DNA of 64,000 nucleotides from Eupeodes corollae (taxonomy: Eukaryota > Arthropoda > Insecta > Diptera > Syrphidae): assembly GCF_945859685.1 (NCBI RefSeq), contig NC_079147.1, positions 228,962,765 to 229,026,764 of the forward strand. The letters are read 5' to 3'. Below the pieces are notes generated by a model that worked only from the letters and a program-made list of their open reading frames with translations, ran no database searches and was not told the DNA's origin. A program made the translations under genes and the position numbers. Positions 34,237-44,318 of this stretch are shown piece after piece (within the stretch, counting starts at the first letter, position 1; every line of letters begins with the position of its first letter).

Positions 34237-34623
34237 ACGTTTGAGGAAAATTTGCCTTTAAATCTTTCAGTTCCATATATTCATATAAACATTATTTTCA
34301 ACTCTTCGTCAACGTTACATAACGTTGACAATACGTTACGTATTTTATGTTTGAATAATTGGGAAAATATTAGAATAAATAATCTCAAACTAATTATAAA
34401 CGATTCATCTGTTTTGTTATTTTTATGTGCTATCAATAATGTTTCGAGGACGATTACGATTGATTTTGACAGATTTGACTCATGTTTTTCTTTGCACTTT
34501 ATCACAGAAATAAGACTGGTCGACAAGGTTCTGGTGGCCTTAAATCAAATCCGACTTCAGGTTTGTGAGATTTTTCTTAAGAAACGAAAAAAAACACCTA
34601 CTTACAGGGTTTTTCAACAGTGA
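34237..34623 (+). other. Unrecognised 129-codon frame running into a mariner end
   Basis: One of the longest open frames without transposon similarity. It opens after a stop at 34234 with no ATG early in the frame, contains NLSVPYIHINIIF, NNWENIRINNLKLIINDSS and FDRFDSCFSLHF, and ends inside the left terminal repeat of the next mariner, so its last residues are transposon-derived. No domain recognised. It could be an exon cut by the insertion or a chance frame in AT-rich DNA. Confidence 0.2.
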
Positions 34624-35682
34624 CACTACAAAAGTAGAGCGACTTTGACATTATTTCTTTTCAGTAAGGTTTGCCATTTCATGATGGGATGATATACCAG
34701 CCAACAACGATTCGTGATTATTAAAATTTACTACCGGAATTCGGAGTGAGTGGCTTTCTAGCAGACCAACAATTGAGCGTCTAGTGAAAAAATTTGAATC
34801 CACAGGAACAGTACAAAATGTTCCCGTGCTAAGAGACAAATTAGTGCCCGTAGTGTCGAGAACATTGCTGCACGTCGTTTTCAAGCGCTGGGCATCTCTG
34901 TGACGTCGTTGTGGAAAATTTTGGCTAAGAGATCTTGCCCTAAATCCATACACAAAATTAAATTGACGCAAGAACTGAAACCGATTGACCACCAGAAGCG
35001 TCGTATGTTTGTGAATTGAGCTGAGAAACAACTTAAAAATCGTTCGGATTTTCATCGAAAAACCATCTTCAGTGCTAAGGCTCATTTCTGGCTGAATGGC
35101 TTCGTCAATAAAGAAAATATGCGGTATTGGTCAGGCAGCAATCCACACGTGTGGATTACTGTTTGGTGTGGTTTATGGTCCGGGCGCGGCCGGCTGGGCG
35201 GTGTCATTGGTAATTCTTGCGTGATGATCAAGACCGGCAGGTTACTGTGAATGGGCTACCGTTCAATGATTTTCAAATATTTTTGACCCAATTGGATGAT
35301 ATGGACTTGGAAGACATATGGTTCAAACAGGACGGCGGCGGCCGGCGGCGTGGCGCGGCGCCACAAGCCACACACCGAATTTCACCATCAATTAATTGGA
35401 AACCAAGTTTGAAGAACGTGTTATCTCACGAAATGGTCCAGGCGCTTGGCCGCCTCGGTCGTGAAATTTGACGACTTTAGACTTTTTCCTGTGAGGCTAT
35501 GCAAAGTCTATGCCAACAAGCCAGCGACGATTGATGAACTTCGTTCGAATATCGAACGTGCAATTGCAGCAGTATCGGCCGATTTATGCTTGAAACCGTC
35601 GAAAATTGGGTTCAGCGTCTGGACTTCTGCAAGCATTACTGTGATGGCGACTTTTGTAGCGCTCTTATTGAAAAACCCGATA
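34603..35682 (+). mobile_element. Mariner-like transposon, full length with 27-bp inverted repeats
   Basis: The left end tacagggtttttcaac (34603-34629) matches the right end, which read inward is tatcgggtttttcaat (35656-35682); both finish at gcgctac/acactac. Transposase runs from about 34665 with many frame breaks: IIKIYYRNSE, SARSVENIAA (34850), ALGISVTSLWKIL (34890), KIKLTQELKP, then IFSAKAHFWLNGFVNK (35065). The first catalytic Asp of the usual SDEAHFW has become Ala (35074-35076). DDMDLEDIWFKQDG (35297) keeps the second Asp; LTTLDFFL (35467) keeps the third in another frame. Two GC-rich insertions (about 35184-35200 and 35337-35356) disrupt the gene. This is a different mariner group from the 25.8- and 33.1-kb copies, judged by its inverted repeats. 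Confidence 0.9.
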
Positions 35683-38515
35683 TTTTAAACTTTTGAGTCC
35701 ATATAAATTTATGAAGTATGTAGCTCATTCAATAAAATTCGTGATGGTTTTCCAAATCTTTTTCAGTTTCAAAAAATATTTATACGATTTCATATGAAGA
35801 ATCTTCCAAAGTAGTTAGATTTCACGTGTCCTACAAGAATCTGAAAGAAACGCTAAACCATTAATCCTAAAACGGTTTTCTATAGAAAAAGGAAAGTTGC
35901 TTTGAAAGCAAGTTTTGTTTTTGGTACGAATGTGTTTTCTACATATTTATATTATTTCAGATTTTAAAACACAGAAGAAATTTTAAAACTGCCCAAAAAC
36001 TTATTTTTCAGAACTTAGCATCAAATTCAAGGTTTTCTCAAAACTCCAAACTTATGAGAATTTCCAGAAACTAAGTAAGATACTTAAATGATTTACATTG
36101 TATCTAGAAGAGAATTATTTGTACTTTTGAAAATCATCATACAAGTTATTGTAAAGGGGCTATTTTTAGTTTAAACTTAGACTTACAAACCCCCTTTTTC
36201 GGTTTTTCTTCTAATTTTCAAAAGGGCATATTTTTAAACCCTGATGCATCACAAAATTTAAAAACAAGATTCAAATGCAAAAAATTGTCCTAACCATTTG
36301 CAACCCATTTAAAATCACTGGGTGGCATCCATGAAACTTCAATATGTAGTGTATGTGTACCCCTATAGCTGTCTTTTCATCGCAGGTAAACTTAAGAGTT
36401 GGGGTGTAATATGCTTTGCGCAGTCAATATATCCGAATGAGCAAGGCCACAATTCATCTTCTTCTACTTCGTTAACGTATTAAAATAGCAAACAAAGAAA
36501 AATTACCAAAAATCGAGCAATTTCCACCGAGGTGGGTGGGTTGAGGTATGGGGCGTTGGATTTAATAAGCTCATTCAGTATTTTCATTTGAGGGTTGAGG
36601 GCTTGTCTTCTTTTTAGATCGGAATCTCAGCCATATGAATAAGGAAAATGGTATTGATACTTTGAAGGAGGATTTTTGACTGTTGACTGTCTATACTACC
36701 AACCAACCTAAATTATTATAAAATGCAAAATCCGGGGGGGAAGGCTTTTACAAAAAGGTAAACGAAGAAATTTTTAACTCAAGTGGAAAACAAGATTAAT
36801 TTTTTCTTACGAGATTTCCTTGAAGGGCGTTCAGTATATGCTCTTTGACTTTAGGGGTTGATTAAGACATAACGTACGTTAAGGTTAAGGTATGCCCATG
36901 CATGTCATGTTCCATCCAATTCAAATTTTTTATCAAGTTCGATAGGTTTAAAGAAAAAAAAGTGAAGCCCCAAGGAGACATATTTTTTATTTAAATTATA
37001 AGATATTCAAAGTGAAGTACCGAAAACCGAGTGCGAGTGGAGGAAAAATTGATATTTTGATATATGATATTGGTACCATGTTAAAAAGGTTAATGAAACA
37101 AGACGACAAGCTTTTATATCTTATTGCAAAAGTTCAACTCTTATAACTTTGAAATAAAATTAAATTCTGCGATATGGTTTGATAATTTTTTAAAAGAGTT
37201 CTCCTCTAGTGCACATTTTAATTTAATCGATTCGCATGTTGTTTTTACCTCAAGTTGGGCCGAATCGCACTTTTAAAAGGAAACATGTTTCTTCTTCTAA
37301 TTAGACTGTTTGTGTTTCTCTTACTTTAACAGAGACCGAACCTGACCTCGCGGTCGGTTAGACATCGCAGCTGTTTATGTGGGTGTTAAACAACGTCTCT
37401 GTTTAGCATACAATCGGGCCATTAAATAAGATGAATCACTTTTGGATTTAAATAAAAATAGTTAACCATCTGAAGAGAGTGCGAAAGACTCAATACGAAG
37501 CTAAGCATTTGAATTTTATTGCAATTTTGCGAAGAATCGGGGAGGTATGAGTTTATACTCTTCTTAGGTGCTATTGTTTTTTCCCCTTTTATCACCTGTG
37601 ATAAATGAATGATGGTTAACAAAATGGAAGAAGCCTCATTTGCATTACCCTTTCATCTTCTAGTGGATAATGAATCTCTTCTGCTGATGCGATGGAATGA
37701 TGGTGGTGTAGGAACTACCATGCGAAATTTATTCATCGAAGATGCAGAAGTAGCAAAATCTCGCGCGCCCAAGCAGGAAGTTAAAATCGGAGTCGTCATT
37801 ACAATGGGCAACATCATGCAGCAGCAGCTACACATCTACCATATACCTGGTGTATAATTTTCAGAGGCTTTACTCATAGACTTTCAGTAGACACTTTAGG
37901 CGAAGAGTGTTGTGGGTTTTACCTTTCATTAATTATACTCTACTTAAAGACATTTGAGAGGAGTCACATAATATTACCTCACCCTCAGAAGTTGCCTATA
38001 AATGTTGCTGCAACAATGAGAATGCTGCACATATGTATGTAGGTACATATAAGTATTTCCAAAAACAAAGAGATGAAGCGTTAAGGTTTGTGTACTGTGC
38101 TTGCTCATAGAGCTATGGCTTGAAGCCTGAAGCTGCTACCATTCATTATTGTTGTCGACGTACGTAGAAGTCAGCGGCGTGGCGCGACGCGACTCGACGA
38201 CGTTGTTATTCACAGACATTGAAGATTTAACTGCGTGTTATGCTTACGTGCGAGATTTCATTTGTTATATTTCTTATATACTTACCTAGCGTGTAGAAAG
38301 TCAAATCCAAGTTGTTAAAAACTCAGCTGGGCTCTTTGTTGATAATGACAAAATGATTTTGTTAAGTTCTTTTTTTTATTTCTGCTTAAAGTAAGCAAAG
38401 GCAATATTCTATCTGTTGTAGGTACCAAGTTCTTTTTGTTGAGAAATTACTCGAAGAAATTACCAACATGAACCTCATGAACCGCAAAGAACATTATATC
38501 AGCCCTTTACTGCTC
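35683..38515. other. Long interval without recognised genes
   Basis: About 2.8 kb. An 82-codon plus frame at 37609-37857 starts with two Met codons and contains SLLLMRWNDGG and APKQEVKIGVV; a 60-codon minus frame overlaps it. Neither is recognised. A GC-rich, CpG-rich spot (gcggcgtggcgcgacgc) lies at 38174-38190. Otherwise AT-rich. Confidence 0.4.
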
Positions 38516-38519
38516 TTTA

Positions 38520-38640
38520 GTTCCTCTTAGACTATGTAAATACATAATTAAGAAACAGTATTGGACCAAGAATAGAGCCTTCAGGCACTTCACCGAAATT
38601 AATATGAATACTGTCAATTAAAGTTTCCACAATTTTAACA
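38520..38640 (-). mobile_element. Tiny LINE RT relic
   Basis: The minus strand encodes VPEGSILGPILFLNYVF, an obvious variant of the RT block GVPQGSILGPLLFLIY. A stop follows, and no flanking RT motif could be joined to it. Confidence 0.7.
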
Positions 38641-39630
38641 TCAAACTCCTCCAAAAGTCAATCTAACAACGACTCACATCGAACTACCCAAATATCATAA
38701 CTAAAATGAAATCATAACGAAATTCCAATAAAAATAAGACTTGAATGCCATCCTGCATTCACAAAAACAATGTTTGATCAAGGATTGGGTTGGAAACTTC
38801 TGAAAATCTAACCTTTTCACATTTCACACTCTTTGATGATGGAACAAGAGTCCATGTTCCATGTATTCTCCTATCAATTACCTATGACCCTCTGAAAATG
38901 GTTGGTTTGATGTTAAGCAATGGCAACAACGAACGGTGGCAATCTATACTGTCTCTGGGGAGTCATATAGGCAAACACATTTTGCGTCAATACTGAGGGA
39001 ATTTGATTGGGTTCTCAATTATTCACAGTTATTAGCGCATCACACTTGATTGGAGTTCGGGCCAGACATCACCCATCATCACATATAAGTGCATCAATTA
39101 AAATACTCTTGTTTTTGGAAGATACTTTCATCGTTTTTGTACCTGACATGGCATATAGTAACACATTTTGATGCTTTAGGTTAATTTGTTGAGTTTGTTT
39201 TTTGTGAGGGAGCTATCGAGAATTGCATTAAATGTTTTTTACAAATTTAAAAACTGATTTATTTAAATTAGAACGAGAAGATATAAAAAAAAGTGACATT
39301 TGAAAATGTGACACGGTAACATAAAAGTCGTGTTGTTTTTTTGAAATTCCAATATGCCAAACGCCAACAAACGATCCGCAGCAGTCTGGTTTTTAAATTT
39401 TAAAGTTGATACAAGTGACAATCTGTCCAAACAATTTTAAACAAAATTAGTGAAATTCAGCCCACAACTTTTTAACTTAATAAAATATCAGGAATAATTC
39501 TATGTTCAAAAGGTAAAAGCTCTTAAGTCTATTTTTATAGTTTTTCATAAAGTGGATTTTTAACTTGCAATCTTCTTTAAAATCAAATTAAGAAAAATGT
39601 ATGATATAGCTTTCAGTAATTTTGTCTTTA
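38641..39630. other. No gene recognised
   Basis: Contains a 68-codon plus frame at 38790-38996 with no known motif. AT-rich. Confidence 0.35.
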
Positions 39631-39631
39631 T

Positions 39632-39881
39632 GTACAAAAAGTCCAAACAGTCTCCGTACAGTAGCTTTGTTTTTGATGATTCGAGATAAAATATTTAGCA
39701 TAACAATATATTAAAAACGGGTTTTTGAAATTCACAATCACAATTTGTTTAAGTTTTGAGGAAACTTACTTTTTTTCAATGTTACCACTTTGATTTTTAC
39801 ATTTATTCCTGGAACTTTTTTTGTCAAAAAAGCACTAAAATTAGGTTGCTGTACGGAGACTTTTTGGACTTAGTGTATACA
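39632..39881. mobile_element. 250-bp MITE, Tc1/mariner-like
   Basis: The left inverted repeat gtacaaaaagtccaaacag continues as tctccgtacagtagc (39633-39666); the right one, read inward from 39880, is gtatacactaagtccaaaaa followed by gtctccgtacagcaac. About 27 of 34 positions agree. TA dinucleotides border both ends. The interior is AT-rich and non-coding. Size, TA borders and inverted repeats fit a non-autonomous Tc1/mariner derivative; no autonomous partner is present in the window. Confidence 0.75.
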
Positions 39882-40086
39882 ATTGTTTAAATATTAAAAT
39901 TAAATTTTGTTACTACTACTTTGTGGATTTGAGTACTTTTATTAAAACAACTTTTACAGTTTTTCATTTACTAAGTACCCTGAGCAATTCTTTGGTGGGT
40001 TTAACCGTAATTATGTTCCTTTTGTATTCTTTTTTATTTGTGCTTTTCTCTTCACCAAATATAATAAGACGTCTTGAGTCAATGTA

Positions 40087-40118
40087 GTTCCCGTGGCATG
40101 ATGGTTAGTGCATTCGTC
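40087..40118 (+). mobile_element. SINE head only (copy 5), fused to a LINE fragment
   Basis: Only the first ~30 bp of the SINE head is present (cccgtggcatgatggttagtg). It breaks off before the anticodon arm, and LINE coding sequence begins within about 15 bp. Confidence 0.75.
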
Positions 40119-40124
40119 CGTAAA

Positions 40125-42190
40125 ATTACAGTAAGATGCGCTGGCCTCGTTTCACCAACGACCTAGCAAGAGAACTTCGTTACACCTGACAAATACAGAA
40201 ATTGACCAACAACAGATTGACGAAACAATAAAACTAACGATGGAACGGACAATACCAAAGTACAAAGAACGGGACCAAAAGGAATCTTACAGAAACGCGA
40301 TTATTGACACACTACGAAAGCAAAAGATTGGCTTACTGACAAGAGTCAAAAACTTGTACAGACGACTTACAGACCCATATGGCTCGGAGGTCAGAACATA
40401 GAAGTCGTCCGTACAAAATGTCAATCTGTCAATTAAGGAGAACTATAGGTTATCAATAATTAACAAGTACTGGGACCGCAAGATCCATTCAGTTGATTCC
40501 AGTGACCCTAGTATGTTCCCTAAAATCAACAAGATATTCAGGAAAAAGAGCTATAATAAACTTTCTTGTCTGAAACTCCAAGGAACTGAAGAGAACAGAG
40601 ACAAACTCATGACATCGCAAATAAATACAGAAGAAGCCATCTTTGACGATAAATTTTATATAATTGAAGATCCGAAGGAAAAAGTGGAAGCGGTGGGAAC
40701 TGCTTTCCAGCAAGTGTACAAGGTGAATGTTAGCATTCGCCCCAACCACAACCTGGAAAACAGAGTCCTACTTAATCACTTTTACCTTCGAAGTGATATG
40801 ACAAAATTGCGAACTATTCACCGAGGAAACGGTACCAAGTCCCTTGTTAATGACGAAGGTTGAGCTTCAGCTCATCTTCAGCTAATCTTCAACTCAATGA
40901 AAAGCAAAAAGTCAGCAGGTGTCGATGGTATATCCAACGCTGTAGTAAGACATTTACCGATGGAGGCAATTGACATTTTCACCACACTCTTCAATAATGC
41001 AATGAATAATGCATATTATCCCATGCATTGGAAGACCGCTGTGGTTTATCCTCTCCCGAAAAAGGGAAGTACAACTCCAGCCCCTCAAAACTTCGGTCGA
41101 TAAGTCTTCTTCCTAGCATCAGCAAAGTTTTCGAGAAGGTTCAAGGCGGGTCATGACACAATTCATGCTGAGTCTAAACTCGTATCTGAATGAATGGAAT
41201 AAATCAAAACAACAATGCACTCATGCTGTTTTGGTTGATTTGGAAAAGGCCTTTGACTACGTATGGTTAGAGGGTCTTTACCCAAAACTGAGCAGGCGTG
41301 GCATACGCAAACCATTGTTGTATACACTTTATGATATGGTTAACGGTAGAAAATTTGTTCTCAAAAGTTGCAATGTAGCTTCTACCACAACATAATTATT
41401 TAAGAATATAGTCTTTCATAGGGAGCTGTGATTTCGCCGATTTTCTTTAGCATTTACACGAGCAATCTGATAAGTAGTCCAACCAAGGACGACGACGACC
41501 TAACAGAGTACGGAACGGCCCGAAAGGTTGAGGTTATTATAATTCTCTTGCAGCGTGTTTTCGACTAGATTCAGCGACGACTGGAAACTAAAAATAAACG
41601 CCCAGAAGTCGGACACAAATCTGTTCTGGACTGCGTTGGCTAGGGCTGGGATAAATGCAAGAATTGGAGCAAAATGGTCATCGTTGATCTTCAAAGGCAG
41701 CGATTAACGAGATTAGTGAAGTACGACCTCGATATGTGGTTAGATCAGAGTTTATATTTTGACAGGCATATAAAATCTGCTCTAATGAGGGCCAAAGATG
41801 GCTTAGGTCTAACGAAACAGCTATTTTTCAGCTGTTGGCTAGGCCCAGAGTGAAGGTAATTTGCTACATAGCCTTCATACGGCCGATGATCGTTTATGGT
41901 TATCCTGTGTGGTTCAACCTTGCTCCTTCCCAGATGGAGAAATCTCGGGCCAACGACGCTGTACCGGCTTACATAGAATAGCCGAATTTTCTTACGTTCA
42001 TTTCTGTTTCATCGAGGTCCTAAACAACTAGGTCTCGAATCAACAAATTGATAATTTCGTGCTAAAATTTGTTCGAGGTCACATTGCGAGAGCTATGTCT
42101 TTGACTAACAATTTAATTTTCGGGACGTTCTATCCGAAGTCCGAACGATAAGAATTTTGAAAGTGCACGCTTGAGCGGCTAGTTTTATAA
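40125..42190 (+). mobile_element. Jockey-like LINE, copy A
   Basis: Decayed non-LTR retrotransposon. The N-terminal region between endonuclease and RT is read as TMERTIPKYKERDQKESYR (40240), YWDRKIHS (40470), KINKIFRKKS and EEAIFDDKFYIIEDPKEKVE (40640). RT: KKSAGVDGISNAVVRHLPME (40905), FNNAMNNAYYPMHWKTAVVY (41000) and PLPKKG. A deletion removes about 70 bp where copy B keeps NRALTKWAAENKIIPDKQ. RT continues with AVLVDLEKAFDYVWLEGLY (41230, catalytic Asp) and YTLYDMVNGRKFV. The YADD region is destroyed (41480-41500). Tail: LKINAQKSDT (41590), FIRPMIVYGYPVWF-like sequence (41870-41915) and HIARAMSLTNNLIFGTFYP (42080). No endonuclease is visible. Confidence 0.88.
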
Positions 42191-43090
42191 ATTTATAAAT
42201 AAATGAGAATGGGATGTTAGATTTGAATTTTCTTATCTTTATCTTTTTTTGAAGACTTGCCAAAATTCTTTTTCTTGCAGCTGATACGGAGTCGCAACAA
42301 AATTTTGTAGGACCTTACAAAAATTGAGAGCATTGATTTAGAAAAAGATTAAATAAAATTGCAACATTTCACAATTAATAAAATTAGAAAGCATTAAGTA
42401 GTTCTGTAGAAATATCAGATTTCATATTGAGTTGTCAAATGGCGTCATATTCTTTGTTGGACATTTCTCTTTGAACACAGCCATCGATAGAATAAAAGTC
42501 GAATCTATCCGCAGCAAAATTTGTATGCACCTTTTTTAATTTTCCTGTTTAGCAAAAGTTCCAGATTTACTCGGCGTTGTTCCAAAGTTTTTTTTAATAC
42601 ACAAGAATAGTGGTTTTAGACCCGAAAAACTGTTAAACTATTTTTGACCTAACCCCCTTTTTTCAAAAATATTCCAGGTTGTTCCAGTTGGTCTGAACAT
42701 TTTTCCAAATTTTTGGACCTCTTTGATCAAAATTTTTAAAGATAAAATTTTATATTTGTTTAGATTTTAAAAACTAAGAATCGTGAAATGTATATTTTTA
42801 AAGATATTGCCCCGTTTTTTTTCCAAAAATTAAAATTCGTTTCCGGTTTTTTTTTTTTTTTAAAGCCTACGTTTTAATAAAACCTTAAAATTCACATGAA
42901 CAGCAACCAAAACTTGGCTTATAACCTATTATTTACGCTGATGATCGACCTTTCCAATACAAATCTCGATGTTTTTTCATTTTGTAAATATTATTTTAGC
43001 TCCCGATTTTCAAAAATCAAAAAATGTTCCAAGTCTAACCATCCTTTCCCAAGTTCGTGTCCAAATTTCGTCAAAAACCACATGCAACTA
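42191..43090. other. Non-coding flank of unit A
   Basis: About 900 bp homologous to 46370-47030. T-rich, with recurring gttcca words. No coding frame supported. Confidence 0.6.
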
Positions 43091-43841
43091 CAGTGGACGT
43101 CCAGTATAACGAATGATATAATGTTGGAGGTCATTCTCTATATCGAGAGCGTTCGTTATATCGATCGACTTTTCCATTCAAAAAAAATTAAGTAAGTGAT
43201 TGATTTATTTATTTTATTAATAATTTTGGCACACGGAATTTTATGGAAATTTCCTTAATTGAAACGCCTTTGTTGCTCGTCAATAATTTTGACTTTGTCC
43301 TTTAATAAAAGCCGAGTACGTTGAGATATTGTATTCATTTTAATATTTTGTACACAGAACTAAATCTACAAAATTATTAAGGAGCGTTTTAACCAGACGA
43401 GACTTTAAACAACAAAAACACTATTTAACTGCTAACATTATCTTGCCGTCGTGTCATTGGATATGTGTGTGTAAGACCGTACATAAAATTCAAAACTGCA
43501 TAGCGATAGACAAACCAAAAAATAAGGAATCTAACAAAAATGTTTTAGTAGGCGATGCGAAGACTGAACGAAAAACAGAAAGCTTGTTATAGTTTTGGAC
43601 CTTTGGCGCACATACATACATATGTACGAGAATAAACTTATGTGTTGACATAAAAATATATGCACAGATCACAATGGCAAGAAAAAAACTCATTTTAAGG
43701 CAATATATATACGCGTTCGTTATATCGGATAGCAAATTTTTATCATCGTTCGTTATTTAGAGATGTTAATGTAAATTTTAAAAGCGTTCGTTATATCGCA
43801 AATTCGCTATATCGGGCATTCGTTATATTGGACGTCCACTG
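43091..43841 (-). mobile_element. Pogo/Tigger-like DNA transposon, internally deleted (751 bp)
   Basis: Terminal inverted repeats of 25 bp with 24 identical positions: cagtggacgtccagtataac plus gaatg at 43091-43115, and its inverted partner (cagtggacgtccaatataac) at 43817-43841. TA on each side is the target duplication. Repeated gttcgttatatcg words lie inside both ends. The minus strand from 43338 opens with ATG and reads SQRTRLLLKDKVKIIDEQQR, the start of the N-terminal helix-turn-helix of pogo/CENP-B-type transposases. After a one-base frame break it continues as IKEISIKFRVPK. The DDE domain is absent, so this is a non-autonomous derivative. Confidence 0.88.
43255..43338 (-). pseudogene. 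Pogo-type transposase N-terminus, 27 codons then frameshift
   Basis: Begins with ATG on the minus strand, about 500 bp inside the right inverted repeat. The LxLKDKVKIIDEQ motif matches the first helix of the CENP-B/Psq-like DNA-binding domain. A stop follows RRFN; shifting by one base restores IKEISIKFRVPKLLI, the expected second helix. Nothing of the catalytic domain remains. Confidence 0.75.
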
Positions 43842-44318
43842 TATAGCTAAAGATGCACAAAAACGAAAAAAAATAATATTTCCTTTCCCTAGTGCCCCCC
43901 TTGAAGGAATTTAAAATTTTAAGCTAAATTTTCATTCTTTCAGCCAAGACCAAAAGGTCTTTAATATTCCGACTCTATGAAATAAATAATGATTATGCCT
44001 ACATTCAAAAAAACATTATCAACCCTCTCTTTACAAAAACCCACATTAAATAAATATTTTTTTATGAAATTGTTTTTTCAGATCAAATTGTTCTGAAGTT
44101 TAATACAAAAACATAGATTTTAAGTTCAACAAAGACTTAACAGTGTACTATTCTGTTAGCCATATTAAAAATTCAAAATTCCAAAACTTGTTTCCAATTA
44201 TTCCGGGGCTCTTCTAAATTGTTCCAGAGATTCGTTTCTTAACATTGATTTTTAGTATGAAAAATTTACAAAAAATTCTCCCCCCACCCCCCTTTTTCCA
44301 AAATCTAAAACTTAAAAC
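43842..44318. other. Distal flank of unit A, up to the duplication junction
   Basis: Homologous to 47040-47508. The junction with unit B is at about 44307-44319, where the flank sequence cttaaaac merges into LINE sequence aacttgtacagatgac. Confidence 0.6.

Larger units (their letters stand above)
40352..44318 (+). repeat. Segmental duplication, unit A
   Basis: From aaacttgtacagacgactta at about 40350 to the matching aaacttgtacagatgact at about 44317. Unit A contains most of LINE copy A, then about 1.5 kb of non-coding flank (42190-44310) that recurs after LINE copy B at 46370-47508. Shared flank words include gagtcgcaacaaaattttg, gacccgaaaaac, gattcgtttcttaacattga and gtatgaaaaatttacaaaa. 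The pogo-like element at 43091-43841 occurs only in this unit. Confidence 0.75.

Noticed and set aside
37609..37857. 82-codon plus frame considered as a small gene
   Set aside because: No motif, an overlapping frame on the other strand, and no promoter or splice support.
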